Assembly: GCA_021795795.1 (NCBI GenBank)
Contig: JAJYPA010000311.1
Span: 1-9,151 of the forward strand
DNA length: 9,151 bases
Direction of reading: 5' to 3'
Source of the DNA: Pseudomonadota bacterium
Lineage (GTDB): Bacteria > Pseudomonadota > Gammaproteobacteria > Halothiobacillales > Halothiobacillaceae
Part shown: positions 1 through 6,510 of the stretch, piece after piece
How the letters are laid out: every line of letters starts with the position of its first letter
Numbering within the stretch: position 1 is the stretch's first letter
The notes under the pieces: model-generated
Seen by the model: only the letters and a program-made list of their open reading frames with translations
What the model was told of the DNA's origin: nothing
The model's database searches: none
Program-made: the position numbers and the translations under genes

Positions 1-2
1 GA

Positions 3-1700
3 ACCTACGGTGACCTACGCTATGTTCCAGATGCCCGCAAGCCGCTCTGGCAGATCGCAGGCGTAGAACCACACGTCGCCATACGGCTAAAACAACTGTT
101 CCCCAAGATCCCGAAGCAGTCCCCTGGACCATTTACCCTGCCCGCCGACCTGGTGACGGCGGCCGACCTGGAATGGTTTGTGTCTCGGTACCCGCTGCGT
201 CTGAGCGATGCAGATCTGCGTCAGTTGAGCGCAGACAAGCAGGGCTTCGATCAACGCCAGGCGCAGATGGAGACCATTCTGTTACCGGCGTTTGAAGCGT
301 CGGCGGTCACCGGGCTGCGGGACGGGCAGGTACTCCGGCACTATCAGTCCCAGGCCGTCGAAATCCTCCGGCACCGGAAATCGTTGCTACTGGGGGACGA
401 AGGCGGCTTGGGGAAGACCTTTGTGGCGGCGGCATTCCTGAGTTCCGTCTCAGGCGCGCTGCCAGCCGCCGTCGTTTGTGACGCGCACATGCAAACCCAG
501 TGGTTGGAGAAGACCACCGGTTTTACCCATTTGCGGGTCCACTGCATCAAGAAAACCAAACCCTATTCCTTGCCGCCCGCCGACGTGCATGTCTTCCGCA
601 TATCCCAGATCATGGGTTGGGCGGACATCTTTGCGACGGACTTTTTCAGGACCGTGGTCTACGACGAGCCGCAATCCCTGCGAACAGGAACGTCCACGGC
701 CAAGGGTGCGGCCGCTAAAGTGCTTTCCGAGCATACGGAATACCACCTGGGTTTAACGGCCACGCCGATCTACAACTATGGCGGCGAAATGTGGAGCGTC
801 ATGCGTTTCATCGACGATACGGTTCTGGGTGATTATGCGGACTTCATGCGCGAATGGACGGACCACACTGGTAGGATTACCAACCCGAAAGCCTTGGGCA
901 GTTATCTGCGCGAACAGCATGCGCTTCTGCGCCGCCTGAAATCGGACGTCGGCCAGGAATTGCCCAAGGTGTCGCGGATTATCGAGTATGTGGACTATGA
1001 CGAAAAAGCCGTGCGGTCGGTAGAGGATCTGGCGCGGGCGCTGGCCATCAAAGCCACCACCGGGTCATTCACGGAACGCGGGACCGCTGTGCGCGAGTTG
1101 GACATCATGGTTCGGCAGGCCACCGGTGTGGCGAAAGCCAAGGCCGTAGCGCAATTCACGCGGTTGTTGGTCGAGGCGGGCGAATCGGTCCTGCTGGTTG
1201 GATGGCACCGGGCGGTCTACGAAATCTGGAACGAAGCACTCAAGGATTTGTCCCCGGCCATGTACACCGGTTCTGAATCCGCATCCCAGAAGAACCGAGA
1301 AAAAGATCGGTTTCTGAACGGCGAAACGTCGGTGCTCATCATGTCGTTGCGTTCAGGTGCCGGCCTGGACGGCCTGCAGCACAAATGTTCTGTCGTGGTG
1401 TTTGGTGAACTGGACTGGTCCCCAGGCATCCATCAGCAGGTGATTTGGCGTGTGGACCGGGAAGGTCAACGATCTCCAGTCACCGTGTTCTTCCTGGTGG
1501 TCGATGATGGATCAGACGGTCCAATCATGGAAATTCTCGGCATCAAAGCCAGCGAAGCGCATCAGATCGTCGATCCTTTCACCGGTCCGGAAATGGCGGA
1601 TCGGGATAATTCCCGCTTGCAGGCGTTGGTGCAGCGCTACCTGGGCAGACATACGGAAAAGCAGAATCTGCAATTTGCTTTGGATGGACAGGATTCATGA
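3..1700 (+). CDS. SNF2-type superfamily 2 helicase/ATPase, 5' end outside window
   Basis: The frame is open from the first complete codon (base 3), so the gene begins upstream; the GTG at 153 is probably internal. About 565 residues are visible. Numbering from the GTG, I see a Q-motif-like LRHYQSQAVEIL (61-72), Walker A GDEGGLGKT (81-89; SNF2 proteins usually have DEMGLGKT), motif II DEPQ (171-174, where DEAH or DExQ is usual), motif III GLTATP (200-205), motif V around SLRSGAGLDGL (398-408) and motif VI Q429-R433-R436-GQ439. Both RecA-like lobes are therefore present, and the ATPase should be active. SNF2 proteins are ATP-driven double-stranded DNA translocases rather than strand-separating helicases. 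Phages and plasmids often encode short versions near replication or recombination genes, which fits the FEN-type exonuclease downstream in the same operon. An SNF2 subunit of a defence system is an alternative, but no methylase or nuclease partner of such a system is visible. The family call is firm; the role is inferred. Confidence 0.9.
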   Translation, partial: TYGDLRYVPDARKPLWQIAGVEPHVAIRLKQLFPKIPKQSPGPFTLPADLVTAADLEWFVSRYPLRLSDADLRQLSADKQGFDQRQAQMETILLPAFEASAVTGLRDGQVLRHYQSQAVEILRHRKSLLLGDEGGLGKTFVAAAFLSSVSGALPAAVVCDAHMQTQWLEKTTGFTHLRVHCIKKTKPYSLPPADVHVFRISQIMGWADIFATDFFRTVVYDEPQSLRTGTSTAKGAAAKVLSEHTEYHLGLTATPIYNYGGEMWSVMRFIDDTVLGDYADFMREWTDHTGRITNPKALGSYLREQHALLRRLKSDVGQELPKVSRIIEYVDYDEKAVRSVEDLARALAIKATTGSFTERGTAVRELDIMVRQATGVAKAKAVAQFTRLLVEAGESVLLVGWHRAVYEIWNEALKDLSPAMYTGSESASQKNREKDRFLNGETSVLIMSLRSGAGLDGLQHKCSVVVFGELDWSPGIHQQVIWRVDREGQRSPVTVFFLVVDDGSDGPIMEILGIKASEAHQIVDPFTGPEMADRDNSRLQALVQRYLGRHTEKQNLQFALDGQDS

Positions 1701-1747
1701 GACAATGGGTGGTCGAGACGACCTAAACTATTCGTTTTGGAGGAAGC

Positions 1748-2095
1748 ATGCACATCACCAAAGAATCACTGTCCACCATGTCATTGGAAGACATTCGCGC
1801 CGAACGGGCTCGGCATGAGACTATCTGGAAAAATGCAGCGGAAATGGTTGCCATGTGCAATCAGGCTATTGCAGACCGGGTTGCCGAGTTCACGGTTGGC
1901 GACATGGTGGTTGACGGAGATGACATCGCCTGGAAAATTACAGACATCAAGTTGCAGAGGTGGACCAAAAAGGATGATGTCGAATACTGCGGTCGACGGA
2001 TCAAAAAGGACGGCACTCCAGGCACGATTGAAAGCGAGATTTACTGTCGTCCATTGCGGGCGGCGGATAGTGGAAACGACGGTGGCATGGACTGA
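1748..2095 (+). CDS. Hypothetical protein, helical N-terminus and beta-rich C-terminus
   Basis: A 115-residue protein whose ATG lies 4-5 bases after a clear GGAGGAA ribosome site (about 1738-1744). The N-terminal half (about residues 8-46) is charged and probably helical. The C-terminal half has short alternating hydrophobic stretches around FTVGDMVVDGDDIAWKIT and a basic segment, as in a small beta-barrel or SH3-like fold. There is no signal peptide or membrane helix, so it should be cytosolic. It starts 47 bases after the helicase stop and its own stop is 13 bases before the next gene, so it looks like an operon member. I do not recognise the family. A small accessory DNA- or protein-binding role is possible but unproven. 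Confidence 0.75.
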   Translation: MHITKESLSTMSLEDIRAERARHETIWKNAAEMVAMCNQAIADRVAEFTVGDMVVDGDDIAWKITDIKLQRWTKKDDVEYCGRRIKKDGTPGTIESEIYCRPLRAADSGNDGGMD

Positions 2096-2108
2096 GGAAT
2101 GCCTTTCT

Positions 2109-2522
2109 ATGGACTCGATTTTGCTTTTTGTCGCCACGTATGCTGTTTTTTTCATTGGGTTTTTGGTGTGGGCGCTTTTCTTCGCGGCTTCACTCAGATG
2201 GTTAGACGGGAAGCCGATGGCTTTTGACTTATCGGTTTTGTCGCTGATGGTGGTCGTTGTTTTGCTTGTTTCAACTGAGTTTGTAAAAGCCCCCGCGGCC
2301 TGGTTTTCCTATTTGCCACGGGCGGAGGCCGCCGTGTTGCGACAGGCCATGGACAAGCGGCACGGCGCGTTGAGCATCCGGCAATTTGCGGTCGAAGCCC
2401 AGAAATTTCCGGTGCCGCGGAATACGTTTCAACGTCAATATGCCGCACTGCCATCGCAAACAAGACACAAAACCACGTATACCAATTCAACACATAAAGG
2501 AGCAGCCGATGTACACGGATAG
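2109..2522 (+). CDS. Small two-helix membrane protein, paralogue of the 3240-3569 product
   Basis: A 137-residue protein starting MDSILLFVATY. The frame is open further upstream, but this ATG has an AGGAA site at 2095-2099 and matches the start of the paralogue at 3240, which also begins MDS.LLF. Two hydrophobic segments (about residues 4-28 and 41-60) are followed by a conserved hydrophilic region with APxxWxSxLP and VLRQxMxKRHxxxSIxxFA. The paralogue shares these motifs in the same order. The last 35 or so residues are polar, absent from the paralogue, and overlap the next gene by 14 bases. The arrangement suggests an inner-membrane protein with a soluble tail. I do not know the family. Membrane anchoring of a larger machine or a phage-type membrane function are both possible. 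The ORF is well supported by its ribosome site, paralogue and operon fit. Confidence 0.75.
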   Translation: MDSILLFVATYAVFFIGFLVWALFFAASLRWLDGKPMAFDLSVLSLMVVVVLLVSTEFVKAPAAWFSYLPRAEAAVLRQAMDKRHGALSIRQFAVEAQKFPVPRNTFQRQYAALPSQTRHKTTYTNSTHKGAADVHG

Positions 2523-2706
2523 AGACAAAGAACGCATCCACCAATCCGCGGATTGCGCCGATCGGTTGAATGTGGCTTTGCAAGCCATGGTCTCCGCCGA
2601 CGATCTCCTGCTGGGCGAGATGGCGGCAGCCCTACTGAATGACGCACGGGTTTTGAGCAACAAACTGGAGCGGGTCCGGTATCTGGTGACGCGGGGGGCG
2701 GAATAA
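2509..2706 (+). CDS. Small helical hypothetical protein
   Basis: A 65-residue protein (MYTDRDKERIHQ...). The frame opens earlier, but this ATG has an excellent AAAGGAG site at 2496-2502, six bases upstream, which decides the start. The start lies inside the last codons of the preceding membrane-protein gene (14-base overlap), so translational coupling is likely. The product has no membrane segment and is rich in Ala, Leu, Asp and Arg, so it is probably a short helical bundle or coiled coil. The next gene starts 1 base after its stop. Family and function are unknown. Confidence 0.7.
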   Translation: MYTDRDKERIHQSADCADRLNVALQAMVSADDLLLGEMAAALLNDARVLSNKLERVRYLVTRGAE

Positions 2707-2707
2707 C

Positions 2708-2923
2708 GTGCGCATCCAGGTCGGTGACTGGTACATTCTGCCCAACACACTGCACCCTGAAGACCGGTCGCTGGACTACCGGGTACGGGTCACTGCAATG
2801 GACAGAAAAACCGTCCATTTTGAGACCGAGCCTGCCCCTGGTTGGACGAAAGGCACACCGTTGTCCTTGTCCATGGCGGCCTTCCGCAAGCTCGCCACTC
2901 CCGTTAAAGAGGGGCAACCATGA
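2708..2923 (+). CDS. Small hypothetical protein, probably beta-rich
   Basis: A 71-residue protein with a GTG start one base after the previous stop; the G-rich run GGGGGGCGG just upstream can act as ribosome site. The sequence (IQVGDWYILP, YRVRVTAMDRKTVHFET) alternates hydrophobic and polar residues, as in a small beta-barrel. The end (LSMAAFRKLATP) looks like one helix. Its stop overlaps the next start in an ATGA arrangement (2920-2923), which is typical of coupled genes. It loosely resembles the VGD...W.IT stretch of the 1748 product, but I would not claim homology. Function unknown. Confidence 0.7.
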   Translation: MRIQVGDWYILPNTLHPEDRSLDYRVRVTAMDRKTVHFETEPAPGWTKGTPLSLSMAAFRKLATPVKEGQP

Positions 2924-3120
2924 ATAAGCAAACGGTATTGGTCCCCAATGGATATCATGGACACACTGTCCTTATGTGCTCGGATCCCGTCGAGGCATGG
3001 GCCGACGGCACGGTAAAGCTGCGGTGCGCCGTGCCGGGCAAGGAATATCTGATCCGGTGGATCGGCAGGGACCAACTGGCCGCACTTCTGGAGGACCAGC
3101 GCCATGAAATCCAAGGCTAA
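2920..3120 (+). CDS. Small hypothetical protein
   Basis: A 66-residue protein whose ATG overlaps the preceding stop by four bases (ATGA). It has an AAAGAGGGG ribosome site just upstream. The product (VLVPNGYHGHTVLM, VKLRCAVPGKEYLIRWIGRDQL) has the pattern of a small beta-rich domain with a C-terminal helix (LAALLEDQRHE). There is no membrane segment, signal peptide or cysteine cluster. The position in a run of overlapping short genes is typical of phage or plasmid operons. I do not recognise the family. Confidence 0.65.
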   Translation: MNKQTVLVPNGYHGHTVLMCSDPVEAWADGTVKLRCAVPGKEYLIRWIGRDQLAALLEDQRHEIQG

Positions 3121-3226
3121 AGCGCCTGTCAATCCTGAAAAAAGTGCAGGCGTTATGGAAGGCCCGCATGCGGTTGAGTCCTACTATTGGCCCAGGACGG
3201 GAACCTTGTCGATAAACTCTTACTGA
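3104..3226 (+). CDS. Candidate 40-residue peptide gene overlapping the 2920 gene
   Basis: The frame reads MKSKAKAPVNPEKSAGVMEG and ends ...SINSY. The ATG at 3104 follows a strong GGAGGA site (about 3089-3094) inside the end of the previous gene, and the two frames overlap by 17 bases. Translation would run up to the AAGGA site of the next gene (about 3226-3230), filling a gap that would otherwise be empty. The product is basic at the N-terminus with no clear fold. The good ribosome site and fit between neighbours support it. The short length, and the fact that the GGAGGA also encodes a Leu-Glu-Asp stretch of the upstream protein, weaken it. Confidence 0.45.
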   Translation: MKSKAKAPVNPEKSAGVMEGPHAVESYYWPRTGTLSINSY

Positions 3227-3239
3227 AGGAACTTTTTCT

Positions 3240-3569
3240 ATGGACTCGTTTTTGCTTTTTGCCGTCTCGCACCGCATTGCCTTTGCCATTTCGCTGGGCG
3301 TAATTTTCTTTGTGGCCATGATATGTGTCATCAGGAAAAGATTGTTAATTAGCGGGTTATTATTTTCGTTTGGATTGGTTTTCATGGGTTGGATAACTTC
3401 TGCACAATTCATAGATGCCCCAGACACCTGGCTTTCCAATTTGCCACAGGCTGATGTGGTAGTGTTGAGGCAGACCATGGCTAAACGGCATAGCCCAATT
3501 AGTATCTGGCGATTTGCGCTCAAAACTCAGCAATTTCAATCTCAACAGAGCAGGCCTTATCGTCGCTAG
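3240..3569 (+). CDS. Small two-helix membrane protein, paralogue of the 2109-2522 product
   Basis: A 109-residue protein (MDSFLLFAVSHRIAF...) with an AAGGA site at 3226-3230, nine bases before the ATG. Hydrophobic segments cover about residues 12-30 and 36-56. The following IDAPDTWLSNLP and VVLRQTMAKRHSPISIWRFA match the paralogue motif by motif, and even the DNA at the start codon is almost the same. It ends soon after the conserved FALKTQQF, without the longer tail of the other copy. The body of the gene is visibly more AT-rich than the helicase or exonuclease genes, and so is the next gene, which may mean a separate origin. Presumed inner-membrane location; function unknown. Confidence 0.7.
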   Translation: MDSFLLFAVSHRIAFAISLGVIFFVAMICVIRKRLLISGLLFSFGLVFMGWITSAQFIDAPDTWLSNLPQADVVVLRQTMAKRHSPISIWRFALKTQQFQSQQSRPYRR

Positions 3570-3599
3570 TATGTGGTACTTTCGCAGGAGGTTTAGTGA

Positions 3600-3848
3600 A
3601 TGGAAAAATGCACAAAAAGAGGGAACGGTGTATTTGGTACATTATTTTTCATGATGGCGATTGGTGTGCCACTGTACATCACTTGGGCTGTGACTGGTAT
3701 CTGGTCTGAGACCGGAAGAATGACAGTTGTTACTCCAGATGATGTAGGGAAATTTTTCCTTGCGCATCAGGGTTCTGACATAGTCGCCGTCGTTGGATTT
3801 GTGGTCATTTTGGTGTGGGGACTTGTGGCACCAAGGAAAGATGATTAA
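3600..3848 (+). CDS. Small two-helix membrane protein
   Basis: An 82-residue protein with a strong AGGAGG site at 3586-3591 and an ATG at a spacing of eight. Two membrane segments are clear: about residues 11-31 (VFGTLFFMMAIGVPLYITWAV) and about 59-77 (DIVAVVGFVVILVWGLVAP). About 28 polar residues lie between them, and a charged RKDD end follows. The basic N-terminus suggests both ends are cytoplasmic with the loop outside. It is AT-rich like the preceding gene. The stop is three bases before the exonuclease ATG, so it is probably cotranscribed. In size and shape it resembles holins and other small phage or plasmid membrane proteins, but no specific match is recognised. Confidence 0.7.
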   Translation: MEKCTKRGNGVFGTLFFMMAIGVPLYITWAVTGIWSETGRMTVVTPDDVGKFFLAHQGSDIVAVVGFVVILVWGLVAPRKDD

Positions 3849-3851
3849 GCG

Positions 3852-4826
3852 ATGACCCATATTCTGCTGATCGACGGCAACAATATTGGTTACGCCTCGA
3901 TGTATGTTCCAGCCCTCTCGCGTTTGGCCCACGATGGGCAACAGACCGGCGGCATCATGGGCCTTGCGCAATCGGTTATGCGGATCTCGGCACTTTATCC
4001 ATGCGCCGTTCCCGTGGTGCTCTGGGACGGACACGCGGCCTGGCGCAAGACGCTTTGCCCGGAATACAAGGACAACCGCAAGTCCATCCCAGAAAAGATC
4101 GCCGTGGCCGAAAGCTGGCGGCAGCAACAGCCATTGGCCAGCACATTGCTCATGCACATGGGAGTGATCCAGATGCGGGCGGCGGACGCTGAAGCGGACG
4201 ACCTGGCTGGGCGGTTATGCATGGACCCGGAGGCATTTGCGAATCACGGCATCGAGCGGATCACCATGATCTCCGGTGATACCGACTGGTGGCAGGCAAT
4301 CTCGGAGCGGGTGGACTGGTTCACGCCTATCACCGATAAGGCCATGTCTCTGGATCTGATGCGTACCGACGCCGCCAAGGACGGCCCATTCGAAAGTCCG
4401 GGAGAGTACCTGTTGGCCAAGTCCGTCGCCGGCGATAGTTCCGACAATATTCCCGGCGTGCCCGGAGTGGGTATCGCCACGGCGGTCAAACTGCTGCGAC
4501 TACATGGCGGGTTGGAAGGAATACGGCGAGCGGTGGAGTCCGGGCAGGCCAAGGACAAGAAATCGGCAGCCATCGCTGACCTTTTGCCCATAATCGAGCG
4601 CAACCGGCAAATCATGGACTGGCGCTTAGCCCCGGCGTCTGAACCTGGACAAGTTGGAATCGTCCGGGATCAATTTGATCCCGCGTCCTGCCAGTCCATT
4701 TGCGAGCGGTTCGGGCTATCCAGATTGTCCGAGCGGCTTTCGGAACATGGGGCGTGGGCGGACGTGGCGAACAAGACGAATACGGGAAGCGTGATGAACT
4801 TTTGCGAATTGCAGGCCTGTGTGTAG
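3852..4826 (+). CDS. 5'-3' exonuclease / flap endonuclease (T5 exo, Pol I N-domain family)
   Basis: A 324-residue protein with the full FEN signature: LLIDGNN with D8 near the start, WDG (D59), YKDNRK (72-77, the arch-region YK..RK motif), EADD (114-117), GDTD (142-145) and GDSSDNIPGVPGVG (194-207, the helix-3-turn-helix loop that also provides metal ligands). The acidic residues for two-metal catalysis are therefore present. Family members remove 5' flaps and RNA primers and degrade duplex DNA from 5' ends. It lacks any polymerase domain, so it is a stand-alone enzyme like those of phages T5 and T7. The ATG follows the previous stop by three bases; AAGGAAAG lies further upstream. It closes the operon that begins with the helicase. 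A 22-bp palindromic segment in its 3' part (4662-4683) recurs at 7986-8007. Confidence 0.93.
   Translation: MTHILLIDGNNIGYASMYVPALSRLAHDGQQTGGIMGLAQSVMRISALYPCAVPVVLWDGHAAWRKTLCPEYKDNRKSIPEKIAVAESWRQQQPLASTLLMHMGVIQMRAADAEADDLAGRLCMDPEAFANHGIERITMISGDTDWWQAISERVDWFTPITDKAMSLDLMRTDAAKDGPFESPGEYLLAKSVAGDSSDNIPGVPGVGIATAVKLLRLHGGLEGIRRAVESGQAKDKKSAAIADLLPIIERNRQIMDWRLAPASEPGQVGIVRDQFDPASCQSICERFGLSRLSERLSEHGAWADVANKTNTGSVMNFCELQACV
4662..4683 (+). repeat. 22-bp palindromic repeat, copy A, inside exonuclease gene
   Basis: These 22 bases are identical to 7986-8007. They contain a perfect inverted repeat, CGGGATCAA-T-TTGATCCCG (4665-4683). Here they encode VRDQFDP of the exonuclease. Flanking sequence does not align between the copies, so this is not simply the edge of a larger visible duplication. 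It may be a protein-binding site or a gene remnant. Confidence 0.7.
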
Positions 4827-4835
4827 ACCCGTCAT

Positions 4836-4906
4836 GGATTCTGAAAAACGGTGCTATATAGAGACTGTCAGCAACTTGGCTGCCTTCCTTTAAAAGAGGT
4901 TTTAAC
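4836..4906 (+). promoter_or_regulatory. Leader/promoter block, copy 1, cut off from its gene by the tnpB element
   Basis: This block starts ten bases after the exonuclease stop. Its first 49 bases match 7337-7385 without gaps at about 41 positions. Shared elements are GGATTC, GAAAAACGG, GCTATATA (in this copy TGCTATATA, an extended -10 look), an imperfect inverted repeat (GTCAGC...GCTGCC) and a ribosome site (AGAGG here, GGAGG in copy 2). In copy 2 the gene starts directly after the block. Here the block ends in TTTTAAC at 4906 and the element begins. No good -35 box is visible, so the promoter assignment is an inference from conservation, position and the -10-like sequence. Confidence 0.6.
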
Positions 4907-4912
4907 AGAAAG

Positions 4913-4952
4913 CGCCGTAAGTCCCCGTCGTTCACGGCGGGGATATAAGGCG
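4913..4952 (+). repeat. Left-end hairpin of the tnpB element
   Basis: CCCCGTCG (4923-4930) pairs with CGGCGGGG (4935-4942) around a TTCA loop, with one G-T pair. An outer CGCC (4913-4916) can pair with GGCG (4949-4952). Imperfect subterminal hairpins like this are the structures Y1 transposases read on single-stranded DNA. It lies about six bases inside the inferred left boundary, as expected for the family. Confidence 0.8.
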
Positions 4953-4992
4953 TAAAGCTTGTTCGCCGAAATAATGATGGTATTATAAGCAC

Positions 4993-6510
4993 ATGCCAGA
5001 AAAACGCACGCGCAAGGCCAGGACCAAACACCCGGATCATCCCGGTACGGTGCGGGCTTATCGGTTCCCTTTGTTGGTCACGCCGGAACAAAACGAGAAA
5101 CTGTTCGCGGTGACCGCGCTGTGTTGGGAAATCAGAAATATTCTGGTCGCCGAGCGGGAAACCAACCGGCGCGAAAATCGCACGCTCAAAGCTGAAGGCT
5201 CCGCCGTTCATTACCTGACGCGCGCGGATCAGTATGTGCGCGTCGCGCAAATCGCCAAAACGGACCGGCGCTTTTCCGTACTGCACAGCCAGGTGCTCCA
5301 GAACGTCGCGGAGCGCGTCAGCGAGGGCACCAAACGCTGGCTGGAGGCGCTGCACAAAAAGGATTCCAAAGTGCGACCGCCGCATTTCGTCGAACGCAAG
5401 GACGTGCGCAGCTTCACCTATCCGCAATACGGGTCGGCGGCACATTTGAAGCGCGGCATATTGCATCTTTCCAAAATCGGGCCGATCCGCGTGCTGGATT
5501 TCCGCAAAATGCGCGGACAGCCCAAATCCGTGACCATCCGTTTCGAACAGGGACACTGGTGGGCTTCGATCAGTTGCGCCATTCAGGAAAAGGACGTTTT
5601 CCGGAGTGCCGCCGAAGTGGCGGATCTTCCCGACGCTGGCGGTGATCCGGGGTTGCGCAGCCTGCTCACGCTGTCGGACGGCACCGTATTCAATCCCCCG
5701 AAAGCGTTGAAAGATGCGCTGACCGAATTGCGCTACGCACAACGCGACCTTTCGCGCAAATTCGAGGTTCGCAAGCGCCTTTATGCGGAAGCCCAGGCGC
5801 GGGCCAAACAGGAAAACCTGCCGCCCCTGCCGCCATTGCGGGAGATGCCGTATTCCAACCGCCTGAAAGCCCAGTTGCGCAAGGTCGCCAAGCTCCATAC
5901 GAAAGTCGAGCGGATACGAGAACACCACCACCGCAAGATCGCCTGCCAACTGGAGAAATCGTACCGGCTGGTGGCCATGGAAGAACACAGCATCCAGTTC
6001 ATGATCCAGAATCGGAAGATGGCGCGTGCCGCGGCGGATCGGGGCATAGCCGCCTTCAAAAAAGTCGTGGAACACAAGATGGGCCTGCGGTACGTCCCAA
6101 CCGCCAACCAGCGCAAGGGCATCGGCGGCAACAGCCAAACCTGCATTTGCGGGGCGCATGTTCCCAAAGGATTGGGCGACCGGATCCACGAATGCCCGCA
6201 ATGCGGCTTGATTGCGGATCGGGACGTCGTTTCCGCGAACATCGCCGAGTTGATAGCATTCGGCACGACACATTTGCAAGCGAGTTCAAGAGGGGCCGGG
6301 CAGGTCCTGAGACGTGGAGGGACCGAAGGCTGTGCGGAGTATTCCGTGACGGCCGAGTCCGCTGCAGAGCGGGCTTCAGAGGTCTCTGTGAAGCGTCCGC
6401 CTCAAGCTTTTTGTGAGCGAGGGAATACCATGGGTGCGGAAGCTACCATGGGAGTCGATACGTTCGCGCATCCGGAACACCGGTTGCCGAATGAGACGCC
6501 AAGTCCATAG
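4993..6510 (+). CDS. tnpB: TnpB, RNA-guided RuvC-type nuclease of an IS605-family element
   Basis: A 505-residue protein with the TnpB plan: an N-terminal RAYRFPLLVTPEQ start, a wedge-like region, then split RuvC. The likely catalytic triad is complete: D218 in GGDPGLRSL, E330 in VAMEEHSI, and D409 in CGLIADRDVVSA. A zinc-finger insert has C384, C386, C401 and C404 (CICG...CPQCG; the first pair is CxC rather than CxxC). Family members use an RNA made from the element's right end to cut DNA beside the target motif, favouring element retention. The protein is longer than the usual 370-420 residues. The excess is a charged helical stretch at about 240-320 and a tail after about 425, rich in Ala, Glu, Arg and Gly, that shares DNA with the predicted guide RNA. 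The ATG at 4993 has no strong ribosome site. Activity is inferred from intact residues. Confidence 0.93.
   Translation: MPEKRTRKARTKHPDHPGTVRAYRFPLLVTPEQNEKLFAVTALCWEIRNILVAERETNRRENRTLKAEGSAVHYLTRADQYVRVAQIAKTDRRFSVLHSQVLQNVAERVSEGTKRWLEALHKKDSKVRPPHFVERKDVRSFTYPQYGSAAHLKRGILHLSKIGPIRVLDFRKMRGQPKSVTIRFEQGHWWASISCAIQEKDVFRSAAEVADLPDAGGDPGLRSLLTLSDGTVFNPPKALKDALTELRYAQRDLSRKFEVRKRLYAEAQARAKQENLPPLPPLREMPYSNRLKAQLRKVAKLHTKVERIREHHHRKIACQLEKSYRLVAMEEHSIQFMIQNRKMARAAADRGIAAFKKVVEHKMGLRYVPTANQRKGIGGNSQTCICGAHVPKGLGDRIHECPQCGLIADRDVVSANIAELIAFGTTHLQASSRGAGQVLRRGGTEGCAEYSVTAESAAERASEVSVKRPPQAFCERGNTMGAEATMGVDTFAHPEHRLPNETPSP

Noticed and set aside
1697..1726. Nine-codon frame MRQWVVETT overlapping the helicase stop by ATGA
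   Set aside because: Too short to support, and no ribosome site of its own could be separated from the helicase coding sequence.
1737..2108. Long upstream extension of the 2109 gene
   Set aside because: It overlaps the whole 1748 gene out of frame, lacks hydrophobic or conserved features, and the paralogue starts at the MDS codon.
4612..6279. 555-codon open frame on the minus strand, opposite tnpB
   Set aside because: The plus strand encodes TnpB with all catalytic and zinc-finger motifs. The antisense frame shows no recognisable domain and is a by-product of GC-biased codon use.
4993..6510. TnpB-derived regulator with a dead nuclease (TldR-like), suggested by its place before a regulator-like gene
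   Set aside because: D218, E330 and D409 are all present, so there is no sign of lost nuclease activity. Guide-based repression without cutting is not supported.
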